Positions 45,589 through 54,700 of a stretch of DNA of 64,000 nucleotides are shown here, in pieces. Positions within the stretch are counted from its first letter, which is position 1. Each line of letters opens with the position of its first letter. Made by a program: the position numbers and the translations under genes. Location: contig NZ_SPSB01000001.1 in NCBI RefSeq assembly GCF_004571135.1, forward strand, positions 682,001 through 746,000. Direction: 5' to 3'. The stretch is from Algoriphagus kandeliae (GTDB lineage: Bacteria; Bacteroidota; Bacteroidia; Cytophagales; Cyclobacteriaceae). A model generated the notes under the pieces. That model had not been told where the DNA came from, did not search any database, and worked only from the letters and a program-made list of their open reading frames with translations.

Positions 45589-46158
45589 ATGAAGAACGAT
45601 GGTATTTCGACTCCAAAAGCCGGTGATTTGTTAATTTCCGAGCCGTTTTTGCAAGACGAAAATTTTTCTCGGTCAGTCGTGTTACTGTGCGAACACAATG
45701 AAGATGGGAGTTTCGGTTTAGTCTTTAACAAACCCTCCATTTTACGGTTAAATGAAATTGTAGAAGAATTGGAGTTTTTGAATGTAGAAGTATATGTTGG
45801 TGGGCCTGTGGAACAAAATACGCTACATTTTGTCTATTCTGGAGAAAAAATGCTAGAAGGCAGTATTCAAATTGGTGAAGACTTGTGGTGGGGAGGAAAT
45901 TTCGAAGAGTTAGTTTCTGCTTTGAAAACAGGTCTTATTTCCGATGATTCTATTCGCTTCTTTTTAGGTTATTCGGGATGGGGTCCCGGTCAATTGATTG
46001 ATGAGCTAACGGAAAATGTCTGGATTATTTGTCGGGAAAAACTTGATCCGGAGACTTTTACCAGCACGCCCGAAGAACTTTGGAGGAGCTTATTAAAAAG
46101 CATGGGAGGGGAGTTTAAGGTTATTGCAAATTATCCCACAGACCCACGATTAAATTAG
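45589..46158 (+). CDS. YqgE/AlgH family protein
   Basis: A 189-residue cytosolic protein. The start PKAGDLLISEPFLQDENFSRSVVLLCEHNEDGSFGLVFNKP and the later GYSGWGPGQLIDELTENVWII are diagnostic for the UPF0301 (YqgE/AlgH) family. Its biochemical role is unknown; the AlgH name reflects an older link with alginate regulation. It is divergent from pdxH across about 106 bp and precedes the DUF349 gene by 48 bp. Confidence 0.93.
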   Translation: MKNDGISTPKAGDLLISEPFLQDENFSRSVVLLCEHNEDGSFGLVFNKPSILRLNEIVEELEFLNVEVYVGGPVEQNTLHFVYSGEKMLEGSIQIGEDLWWGGNFEELVSALKTGLISDDSIRFFLGYSGWGPGQLIDELTENVWIICREKLDPETFTSTPEELWRSLLKSMGGEFKVIANYPTDPRLN

Positions 46159-46168
46159 CCAAAATCCA

Positions 46169-46176
46169 TACATTTG
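46169..46176 (+). promoter_or_regulatory. -7 element of the DUF349 gene
   Basis: TACATTTG matches TAnnTTTG 31 bp before the start codon. No good -33 TTG is seen. Confidence 0.5.
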
Positions 46177-46206
46177 CCCATAGAGACTTGAAAAAGTAAT
46201 GTTTTT

Positions 46207-48237
46207 ATGACTGATCAAAGTAAAGAAACGTCCCAAGAGGACAAGGTGACCCAAGCTTCTGAAAATATTGAAGCAACGGGTAAGAAAGAAGAAAAAGTAG
46301 AAACTAATTCATCCAAAGCTGAGACGGAAGAATCTGCGAAGTTTTCCGAAGAACCCGAAAAGGTTGAGGAAACTCAAAATGAAGCTGTAGAAGTATCAGA
46401 TTCGGTAGAGAAAGAAGAATCTGAAGAGGTAAAAGCTCATGATACTGATTCCGATGCAGTTGCAGGAAGTCAAGATGATTCTTCATCCGATGAAGAGGAG
46501 GAGCATGAGGAAGACGATCATGATTCTGAAGAAGAATTAGATTTGGAGGGACTTAGCAAATCTGCTTTGGTGAAGCTTATCAAAGAAAAGACTCTCCATG
46601 CATCCAATCTCCTCAAAATCGAACGTATTGTTAATGAAATCAAAAATGCGTTTGATGAAATTACCCACAAAGAAAGAGATGAAGCCTTAGAAAAATTCAA
46701 GGCTGAAGGTGGAGCGGAGGATGATTTTGATTTTCGTCCTTCTGATGATGAAAGAGAATTCAACAAATATTATTACGAGTATAAGACCCGAGTAAGTGGT
46801 ATTCGTAAGGAAGCTGAAAAAGCTAAAGAGCGGAATTTAGAGCTCAAAAACGAAATACTCGATAAACTTCGTGAGCTGGTTGATGGAGAAGAGACTACAC
46901 TTAGCATGAACGCCATCAAGGCTATTCAGCAAGAGTGGAAATCCATTGGTCCGGTTCCAGCATCTCAAAACAGAAATCTTTGGGCGAGTTATAACGCCTT
47001 AATGGATAGATTCTACGATAATCGAAGCATCTATTTTGAACTGAAGGAACTTGACCGGAAGAAAAATCTTGAAAGCAAAATGGAGCTTTGTGAAAAAGCC
47101 GAGGCTTTGAAGGATGTTTCTGATTTGAAAGAGGCCATCAAAGCTTTGAATGAGCTTCATGAAGAATTTAAGCATATAGGACCTGTTCCTCGAGAAGAGC
47201 AAGAACCGCTTTGGCAGCGTTTTAAAGCTGCCTCTGATGCTATATATGATCGTAGAAAGGTTTATTACGATAGTCAGAAAGAAGTCTTCAAGAAAAATCA
47301 AGATGAGAAAGAAGCTCTAATCGAGAAATTGAAAGGATTTCTTGAATTCAAAGGTGACCGAATCAAAGATTGGAATACTAAAACCAAAGAGATTCTTGAG
47401 ATTCAAAAGGCTTGGGAAAAGATTGGTCCAGTTCCAAGAGAAAAAGGAAGAGAGATCAATAAGGCATTCTGGAGTTCTTTCAAGCAATTCTTCAGTCATA
47501 AAAACCAGTTTTTCAAAGAGCTCGATGAAATCCGTGCAACTAACGCTGCAAAGGCCGAAGAATTGATTCAAAAAGCAGAAGGATTAAAAGAATCTACAGA
47601 ATGGCAATCCACCGCAAATGAAATGATCAAGTTGCAGCAGGAGTGGAAAAAGCTAGGTCCAATGCCTGAAAAGAATCGAGATTCCTTATACAAGCGATTC
47701 AAAGGAGCTTGTGATTATTTCTTTGATAGTCGTAGAAATGCCAATAAGCAGGCAAATTCTGAATACGAGGATAATTACAAAAAGAAGATTGAACTCTGCG
47801 AGCAAATTGAAAAGGCAGCTTCCGGAAATCCTTCTGAGGAAGAAATCACCGAGTTTGTTCAACAGTTCAATGAAATTGGTTTTGTACCTCGAAAGAATAT
47901 GAAAGAGGTTCAGAATAAATTCAAAGCTGCTGTCGATGTCTACTTGGAGAAACTTTCAGAAGATTTTAATCGGGAAGATTTCTTATTCAGGTTGAATTTG
48001 AACAGAATTCAAGGAGATCCAAATGCTACTAGAACCATGAACAAAAAAGAACATGGTATTCGAAAGCAGATTTCAGACTTGGAAAACAATATTACGCTTT
48101 GGAAGAATAACTTGGAATTCTTTGCTGCTTCCAAGACAGCGGATAAGTTGAAGGATCAATTTGACGCTAAAATCCAGAAAGCAGAAGAAGAGATAGAAAA
48201 GCTGAAGAAAAAGCTTTCGATCCTTCGGGAATTTTAA
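46207..48237 (+). CDS. DUF349 repeat protein with long acidic N-terminus
   Basis: A 676-residue protein. Residues 1-115 are extremely Glu/Asp/Ser rich and probably disordered. From about residue 125 there is a series of helical DUF349 repeats, recognisable by the recurrent form QQEWKSIGPVPASQNRNLWASYNALMDRFYDNRSIYFEL, EFKHIGPVPREEQEPLWQRFKAASDAIYDRRK, AWEKIGPVPREKGREINKAFWSSFKQFFSHK and EWKKLGPMPEKNRDSLYKRFKGACDYFFDSRR. At least four or five repeats are present, followed by a coiled-coil tail. DUF349 proteins are widespread in Bacteroidota without a firm role. It is the last gene before tRNA-Thr. Confidence 0.9.
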   Translation: MTDQSKETSQEDKVTQASENIEATGKKEEKVETNSSKAETEESAKFSEEPEKVEETQNEAVEVSDSVEKEESEEVKAHDTDSDAVAGSQDDSSSDEEEEHEEDDHDSEEELDLEGLSKSALVKLIKEKTLHASNLLKIERIVNEIKNAFDEITHKERDEALEKFKAEGGAEDDFDFRPSDDEREFNKYYYEYKTRVSGIRKEAEKAKERNLELKNEILDKLRELVDGEETTLSMNAIKAIQQEWKSIGPVPASQNRNLWASYNALMDRFYDNRSIYFELKELDRKKNLESKMELCEKAEALKDVSDLKEAIKALNELHEEFKHIGPVPREEQEPLWQRFKAASDAIYDRRKVYYDSQKEVFKKNQDEKEALIEKLKGFLEFKGDRIKDWNTKTKEILEIQKAWEKIGPVPREKGREINKAFWSSFKQFFSHKNQFFKELDEIRATNAAKAEELIQKAEGLKESTEWQSTANEMIKLQQEWKKLGPMPEKNRDSLYKRFKGACDYFFDSRRNANKQANSEYEDNYKKKIELCEQIEKAASGNPSEEEITEFVQQFNEIGFVPRKNMKEVQNKFKAAVDVYLEKLSEDFNREDFLFRLNLNRIQGDPNATRTMNKKEHGIRKQISDLENNITLWKNNLEFFAASKTADKLKDQFDAKIQKAEEEIEKLKKKLSILREF

Positions 48238-48297
48238 AATTTTTCTTGCTCAAAGTGAGGAAGATAGCTTTGAATTGGAAAAATTCATGAAATAGCA

Positions 48298-48329
48298 TTT
48301 GGAGCAAAAAAGCCGAGCATATATATTTG
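48298..48329 (+). promoter_or_regulatory. Promoter of tRNA-Thr
   Basis: TTTG (48298-48301), 20 bases, TATATTTG (48322-48329): a complete match to the Bacteroidota consensus, 18 bp before the tRNA. Confidence 0.8.
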
Positions 48330-48346
48330 CACCACGTTAAAGGAAA

Positions 48347-48419
<73 letters not shown>

Positions 48420-48427
48420 CTTTTAGT

Positions 48428-48456
48428 AAAGCACTTAGATATCTTCTAGGTGCTTT
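48428..48456 (+). terminator. Terminator of tRNA-Thr
   Basis: A 12-bp stem (AAAGCACTTAGA / TCTAGGTGCTTT, with G-T pairs) followed by a T run. Confidence 0.88.
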
Positions 48457-48623
48457 TTTTTTGCCCTTTTTAGAGTTGTAGAGATGGATTTGATGTTCGT
48501 ACTTTATCTCTAACAATAAGTATATTTTAGCCTGCAAAGCTAAATACACCCATTTCTATTGCTACTTCAATGACAATTTCAATTACATTTTGAATTCAGG
48601 ATATCTTAAGGATCAAATGTTTC

Positions 48624-48636
48624 GTGCCCATGGCAC
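48624..48636. repeat. Short inverted repeat GTGCC-CAT-GGCAC
   Basis: A five-base-arm inverted repeat, one of two nearly identical copies 53 bases apart in the gene-free stretch 48457-48786. No ORF or RNA gene was recognised in that stretch. Confidence 0.6.
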
Positions 48637-48676
48637 TTCCTTAGAGGTTGATTAAAAATTGTTTTACCAAGCTTAC

Positions 48677-48689
48677 GTGCCTATGGCAC
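48677..48689. repeat. Short inverted repeat GTGCC-TAT-GGCAC
   Basis: Second copy of the unit. Outer arms CTTAC (48672-48676) and GTAAG (48692-48696) extend it to an imperfect 10-bp stem. The shared outline with the copy at 48624 is CGTGCC-YAT-GGCACTT. Confidence 0.6.
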
Positions 48690-48786
48690 TTGTAAGTGAA
48701 TTTTCTTTTGTTTCTATTAAAAAGCAAATTAAAAGTACTGTAGATTAAATCTGAGACTAAGGAATTGGAGGTTGGATGTAAAAATT

Positions 48787-49509
48787 CTAATTCAATCGAT
48801 GAAATAAACGAACCCGTAAAACATTTTGAGCTGGACGGATTCCTTGTTCATTGAAAATGCGGTAACGCTGAGAGATAAAATGAAACTCGTATCGAAATTG
48901 CTTTGAGATTTTATGCCCTAAAGCAAAGTGAAGGCGTGTTTGATTGACAAAAAGTTCCTGTTCAGCTTGTTTATCAATAGTTTGAAAGCCTTCAAAAAGA
49001 GATTGGAAAAAGATAGGGCGTTTTTCTCCCAACCAGGTGATATCTTTTGTGTTTACCCCGATTAAACCTCGTACTCTGACATTGAAAGTGTTATTTTCTT
49101 GAAAATAAAAAAAGCGCTCTTCAACTCGGAAACGATAAAAAAAGTCGATAGGTCCTGAAGTTGGAGTTTTCAAAGTGACACCTTGATGGAGGCGAAATTC
49201 ATTTAATTCATTGCTGTTTTCTAGAGAGGTCCCAAACCAAGCAACTGCACCGGAAAGACTTAGCTGATTATTTAACTTAAAAGTGGCAGTAGGACGGATT
49301 AAAGTTTGTTTCCAATCTGGATTGGTGAAAAGTCCACGAACCCCCGCATCTCCTCCTAAAGAAATTTTCTCTGTCAAAGGGAATTTCAAAGAATAGTTAA
49401 ACCAAAACTGCTGATCAATTACGTGAGCATTTGCCTCTTTTGAAAAAAAGAGTCCAAACACACAAATAAGGAGTGTTAATAAGATTTTTTGAATCTGTGG
49501 TTTTAGCAT
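48787..49509 (-). CDS. DUF2490 outer-membrane beta-barrel protein
   Basis: A 240-residue exported protein. The signal peptide is about residues 1-28 (ending ANA). The remainder alternates short polar and aromatic strands (FWFNYSLKFPLTEKISLGGDAGVRG, RFRVEERFFYFQENNTFNVRVRGLIGVN, RYEFHFISQRYRIFNEQGIRPAQNVLRVRLFHRLN), as in outer-membrane beta-barrels of the DUF2490 family. The C-terminal aromatic strand fits insertion by the Bam complex. Function is unknown. It is a single gene with its 3' end about 330 bp from tRNA-Thr. Confidence 0.85.
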   Translation of the reverse strand: MLKPQIQKILLTLLICVFGLFFSKEANAHVIDQQFWFNYSLKFPLTEKISLGGDAGVRGLFTNPDWKQTLIRPTATFKLNNQLSLSGAVAWFGTSLENSNELNEFRLHQGVTLKTPTSGPIDFFYRFRVEERFFYFQENNTFNVRVRGLIGVNTKDITWLGEKRPIFFQSLFEGFQTIDKQAEQELFVNQTRLHFALGHKISKQFRYEFHFISQRYRIFNEQGIRPAQNVLRVRLFHRLN

Positions 49510-49643
49510 TTATTCTTATCCTCAGGGTTCAGGATAAAAGGAAACGTTTCAAGTCTAATTTAAATTTTAGAAAATGAATTGATAGATTTTTTATTTAAAC
49601 AGTCTCTTTTGAAGTATAAATGAAAACCAAGGATAAAAAAATA

Positions 49644-49674
49644 GAAAAGCCGCCTCGATTAAAAGCGGCTTTTC
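49644..49674 (-). terminator. Terminator of the oxidoreductase/isomerase operon
   Basis: A 10-bp stem GAAAAGCCGC / GCGGCTTTTC. On the minus strand it is followed by TATTTTTTTATCC. Confidence 0.8.
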
Positions 49675-49695
49675 GGCTACAACAGGTTAATTAGG

Positions 49696-50817
49696 TTAAT
49701 TTTTTTTGCTAAGCGTAAATTCTGGGAGATACTTGATTTTTCCGCCTTCCATAGCTGACTCATGGGCTAAAATTCCCACACAAGTGATATTTGCTGATTG
49801 TCTAGCATTTGGATAAGGATCACGGCCTTCATCCAAAGCAGTAAGGAATTCATGGACCAAATGCGGGTGAGAACCTCCATGGCCAGAACCTTGAATAAAG
49901 GATAAATGCTGGTTTTCATCCGAGTCATATACGCCTTGAGTAGTGAATTTCTGGATTCCCTCAGGAAGTAAGTGAGCATAATCAGGAATTTTGACTCTTT
50001 CAGGCACTTCGCCCGTGTGAATTACAGAATCTTCATGCTCAATCAAGGTCCACTCAAAGGATTTTTTTGATCCATACACATCAAAGCTTTCTCGATACTG
50101 CCTAGCAGTATTAAACAGAGAGCGCGTTACTTCTGCGGCAAGATCGGAGTCTTTCAATTTGATATGGCAAGTCTCAATCGCAAATGGAGAACCGTATTTT
50201 GGAATTAGATTTTCATCAATGCGTCCTGATCCTAAGCAAGAAACATATTCTGCTTCACCTTTAGGCAAGGCCAAAACTGGTCCCACGCAGTGAGTAGCAT
50301 AATGCATAGGAGGGAGGCCTTCCCAATACCCTGGCCATCCAGCCATTTCCTGCTGATGCGAAGCTCGAAGGAATTGAATCTTGCCCAATTCTCCTTTTTC
50401 ATAAAGCTCCTTAACGAAAAGAAATTCCCGGCTGTAAATGACCGTTTCCATCATCATATAGGTCAGACCCGTTTTCTCGCTCAGCTCTACTATTTGTCTA
50501 CACTCCTCAACGGTAGTTGCCATTGGGACTGTGCAGGCTACGTGCTTTCCTGCTTTTAGGGCTTTTATGGATTGCTCTGCGTGATTTTGAATAGGGGTGT
50601 TGATATGGACCGCATCGATGTTGGGGTCTTTCAAAAGCTCATCATAATCGGTATATACTTTTTCTATACCGAAAGCCTTTCCGATTGCCTCTGCCTTTTC
50701 CTTGTTTCGTTGACAAACTGCATACATGTTTGCCAAAGGATGCTTTTGATAGATAGGAATAAATTCGGCTCCAAATCCTAAACCGATGATTGCTATGTTA
50801 ATACGTTTTTTACTCAT
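49696..50817 (-). CDS. Gfo/Idh/MocA family oxidoreductase
   Basis: A 373-residue NAD(P)-dependent sugar dehydrogenase-like protein. The N-terminal Rossmann fold starts INIAIIGLGFGAEFIPIYQKHP, and KHVACTVPMATTVEECRQIVELSEKTG replaces the usual EKPxA with VPMA, so the classic catalytic Lys of EKP is absent at that position. The C-terminal domain follows from about residue 130 with the HQQEMAGWPGYW segment. It is the last gene of a minus-strand operon with a TIM-barrel isomerase and a ThuA-type multidomain protein, which together suggest keto-sugar catabolism. The absence of the Lys may indicate a variant reaction. Confidence 0.85.
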   Translation of the reverse strand: MSKKRINIAIIGLGFGAEFIPIYQKHPLANMYAVCQRNKEKAEAIGKAFGIEKVYTDYDELLKDPNIDAVHINTPIQNHAEQSIKALKAGKHVACTVPMATTVEECRQIVELSEKTGLTYMMMETVIYSREFLFVKELYEKGELGKIQFLRASHQQEMAGWPGYWEGLPPMHYATHCVGPVLALPKGEAEYVSCLGSGRIDENLIPKYGSPFAIETCHIKLKDSDLAAEVTRSLFNTARQYRESFDVYGSKKSFEWTLIEHEDSVIHTGEVPERVKIPDYAHLLPEGIQKFTTQGVYDSDENQHLSFIQGSGHGGSHPHLVHEFLTALDEGRDPYPNARQSANITCVGILAHESAMEGGKIKYLPEFTLSKKN

Positions 50818-50852
50818 AAGTATATCAATTTTGGGTTTTCAAATTTTGTAAG

Positions 50853-50900
50853 TGTCACCCTGAGCGGAGTCGAAGTGTTGTTGATTCCTCTCAGGCTGAC
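50853..50900. repeat. Inverted repeat of the GTCACCCTGAGCGGAGTCGAAG type
   Basis: GTCACCCTGAG (50853-50863) pairs with CTCAGGCTGAC (50890-50900) with one mismatch, enclosing GGAGTCGAAGTG. This sequence resembles an interspersed repeat I know from many Bacteroidota genomes. It lies between the isomerase and oxidoreductase genes of one operon. Confidence 0.7.
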
Positions 50901-50922
50901 AAGATTATTGATAATCCTTGAT

Positions 50923-51783
50923 CTAGTTTTTTGCCCACTTTTTAAGGAATTCCAATCCTTCTTTGGCAAAGCCATCTTGACTTGGAACCAATGGTTTCCA
51001 TATACAAACCGCACCCGCCAATTCTTTTACATTGGGTGTGAAACTTTCAATAGAAATTGTGCCGCTATAGCCAACTTCTTCAAGACCTTTTTTCCAAGCA
51101 GCCCAGTTGGTTTGTCCGGTTCCCGGTGTACCTCTATAATTTTCCGACACCTGTACGTGGATTAATTTATCCCCAACACTTCTGATGGCCTCCTCAATAC
51201 TTGGTTCTTCAATACTGACATGAAATCCATCTAATAAAGCTTTTGCCTGAGGTTCATTAATGTCAATTATTAATTTCTTCAATTCCTCGGCTGTGTTGAT
51301 TAAGTCCGTTTCAAATCGATTGAGGGTTTCTAAAGCGATCTCTAAACCGAATTCACCTGCACGATGACAAACCTTGCGAAGATTTTGAACAGCACGATCC
51401 CATTCCACTTTTCGCTGCTCAGGAGAGACCAATCTAGCCTTCCCTACAGCCGAATACATTGGGCCTGCAACAAATCCAGCTCCTAGTTCGGCAGCGATTT
51501 CAAAGCAAGAATCTAGATACTCAAAGCATGTTTGATGGTATGTCGGATCCTCATGGGTAAAATCCCTCGTAGGACCAAAAGCTCCACAAATGATGGGTTT
51601 TAGCTCATTTTCCTTCAGAGCAGCTTTTACCAATTTCAAATCAATGAGTTCTGGATCTTCTACAGGAATTTCCACAGCATCATATCCAAACGACTTGATT
51701 TTCGGAAAAAGAGAAACCGTATCCTTATTAAAAGGGGAGGTCCATAGCCAGGTACTAACTCCAAATGTTACATCTAAAGCCAT
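50923..51783 (-). CDS. Sugar phosphate isomerase/epimerase (AP-endonuclease-like TIM barrel)
   Basis: A 286-residue protein of the xylose-isomerase-like TIM-barrel family. Visible segments are FGVSTWLWTSPF, FGYDAVEIPVEDPELIDL, CGAFGPTRDFTHEDPTY, IALETLNRFETDLINT (with a metal-binding Glu), LLDGFHVSIEEPS, HVQVSENYRGTPGTGQTNW and TISIESFTP. These supply the Glu, Asp, His and Glu metal ligands. It could interconvert or epimerise keto-sugars. I chose the ATG at 51783, which follows the stop of the large upstream gene by 2 bases; a longer frame adds 19 residues overlapping that gene. The 3' gap holds an interspersed repeat. Confidence 0.85.
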   Translation of the reverse strand: MALDVTFGVSTWLWTSPFNKDTVSLFPKIKSFGYDAVEIPVEDPELIDLKLVKAALKENELKPIICGAFGPTRDFTHEDPTYHQTCFEYLDSCFEIAAELGAGFVAGPMYSAVGKARLVSPEQRKVEWDRAVQNLRKVCHRAGEFGLEIALETLNRFETDLINTAEELKKLIIDINEPQAKALLDGFHVSIEEPSIEEAIRSVGDKLIHVQVSENYRGTPGTGQTNWAAWKKGLEEVGYSGTISIESFTPNVKELAGAVCIWKPLVPSQDGFAKEGLEFLKKWAKN

Positions 51784-51785
51784 AC

Positions 51786-54700
51786 CTATTCTACTTTCAT
51801 GATTCCATTCATCATTCTCCAGTGTCCAGGAACGGTACATACAAATGGATATTCACCTGGCTCGCTTGGAGCTACAAATACTAATGATTCTCTCCCTTCT
51901 GGATCTACCAAACGGGTTGCAATAATCACTTCTGGTATGCTTGGGACATAATTCTGCTCGGCTCCTTTAGGATTTCGGGCAAGTTCGTCTGCTGCTTTTC
52001 CAATAATCTCCAAAGACCCTTTCTGACCTATCACCATATTGTGTTGCATGAAATCAGGATTCTCGAAATCTATGGTAACCTGAGACCCTGCCTTTACGGT
52101 AAAGCTGGTCTTGTCATATTTCATTTCATGCGGAACCACCGCGATTTTGACAAATGAGGTACCATTTGCAGCTACTGTTGCAGACGTGGTTTCTTCCTCA
52201 TCCAAGGCAGTTCCTGGTTTGCGAAGTGAAAGTGTGGATTTATTGCTTAGACGGCCTCCAAACCACCAAGTACCTTCATATTTTCCGACTACATTTCTGC
52301 TATCATTTTGTCCTACACGTACTCTATTTGGGCTGAGAGACTCTGTGAATAATCCTTTGGTCTTTCCTTGGCCGATTTCCTGACCATTGATTTTTAGGCT
52401 CATGCTACCATCTTCCAACAAGGAGGCATTAATGGTAAACTGTTCTTCAGGAAGTCCTTTTTTGGAGCTTAAAATCGTCAAATTGTTATCCTGTGCTACA
52501 GCAAAGTGCAAGGCATCCTGATAGATATAAAGGCTATACCCATTGGTGTTATTTCCTTGTGCAACTAATACGCCTTCGAGCGGATTTTCACCCTTAGAGA
52601 CCATCATGCGAATGTCGATTTCTTTTCCTGCAACGTCAGGAGGGAAAAGGATACTATTGCGCTGGTCAAGTGGATATTGCTCTGCAACCAAACTTCTGCT
52701 GATCCGATCAGATAAGGAAAGCTCGGTGTTTTCATCTGCTTGAATCGCTGTAGAAATTTCCCGTTTTGCAAATTCAGTTGGATGCGATAAAACTGCGGCA
52801 AAAATTGCCTGAGGTAAATAAGCATCTTCTCCGTTCTCTTCTTTTTGGGCAACTTCTACGAGCATTTTAGCAGCATCTTCTGAAAATGGCATATCCGAAA
52901 TTGCCAAAAATGCTTCTTTACGAGTATGCAAATCCGAATCGTTAATAACATTGGAAGCCATAATTGCTTTCAGCGAAGTTGCAGTCCTTGGCAATACACG
53001 AATAGCATTCTTGCGAACCGCTGCTGAAGGATGGTTTAGAGCTCTTTCTACCACTCGAATAGCTACTTCATTTCCTCCATCCAATTCACCCAATCCATGA
53101 AGCGTCCATAGCGCATTAACGGCCGGTCCATTCAAACCAACTTTATCAACCTCCTGATTCTGAATGATTCCATACAAATCTTCTACTATTGATTTGTCCT
53201 GCTTTTCTACAATCAATCGTTGAGCAGTTATTCTCCAAAACAGGTTGTCACTTTTCAGTGCTTCAATCAAAGTTGCCCCATCAGCGTCCTTCAAATTGAA
53301 TGTCTTCGAATCTTCGCCACCCTTATAGCTGATTCGGTAGATACGACCGTGTTGACTATCTCGAAGTGGATTGATATAGGCATTTCCAGCGCCGTTTTCA
53401 AATCCTCTTGGGGTTGGATTGTGCTGAATAATAAAATTGTACCAATCAGCTACCCAAAGAGCTCCATCAGGTCCAACTTCTGCATGAACCGGAGAGAACC
53501 ACTCGTCTGAACTTGCTAGAATGTTAAAGCCGTTTTTCTCAGTAAATCCAGAACCATCAGGGTTGATAATTGCATGGTGAAGAACGCGGCCGGTAGGCTC
53601 AGAAACGAAAGCAATCCGATTCCAATAATTTTCAGGGAAGCTTCTTGCCGTGTAAAAATTATGACCTGCAGCTGCAGTATATCCTCCATGCCAATCCACC
53701 TGACGGAGGAAAGGAGTGAGGTGAGGCATGTCATAGTGGCTATCGATTCCATGTACTGTGTTGGCAGAGCCTTGGAATATGGGGCGTCTTACATAATTAT
53801 TGGCCATTGAAAAATAAACACTATGTTGACCGTTGGCAGTAGAAATGAATGTTTCAAAATCCTCGGTAAATCCTAGACCCCAAGTATTATTGGAGGTATT
53901 ACCTAGGTATTCCATATTTTCTCCATTCGGTTCAAATCGATAAACACCTTGCCCAAAAGAATGCTGTTTTCCACTGACTTCTCCTCTAAATCCTGAGTAT
54001 CCTAATACGCCCCAGATTTTATTATCAAAACCATACTTTAGATTGGATGGCCCTGCGTGAGTATCACTTTTACCCCATCCTGTCATGATAACTTCTCGTA
54101 CATCCGCTAAATCATCTCCATCGGTATCTTTTAAGAAGACAAAATCAGGAGCCATGGAAATCAAAACACCTCCATTGACTGCCATAATGGAAGTTGGGAT
54201 GTTTAGGTTTTCGGCAAAGACTGTCGCCTTATCAGCTTTACCATCGCCATCTGTATCTTCTAAAATTTTGATTTTGTCATTTCCTCCTTCGGTTCTTACT
54301 TCATTTGGATAGTCCACGGTTTCGATGACATACAATCTTCCTCTTTCATCCCATGTCATAGCCATTGGATTGATGATCATTGGCTCACTAGCAAAAAGCT
54401 CCATTTCAAAACCTACCGGAATCTGAACAAGCTTCATGCTTTCTTCTGGAGACAGTGGCAATTGGAAACGAGGAGCTGGATCTCTTCGCTCATAATTTGG
54501 GATTTCAGCATCCCTAAATTCCGGAATAGGTATTTGATAATCTGTCAAAAGCTGATTCACTTGGTCACCTACTGCCCAAAGGATTCCATTCGCAATTAGC
54601 TCTTGGAATTCAGGTTGCTTCCAGGTTTCCTCATTGTGTCCATAGGCCGTGTAGAAAACACGCCCATTTCCTTCTTCCAAAGTCCAGGCATACGGCTCTC

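Noticed and set aside
46304-46560. Acidic low-complexity start of the DUF349 protein considered as a separate gene or misassembly
   Set aside because: The reading frame is continuous from a good -7 element through to the conserved repeats, and such acidic leaders are plausible disordered regions.
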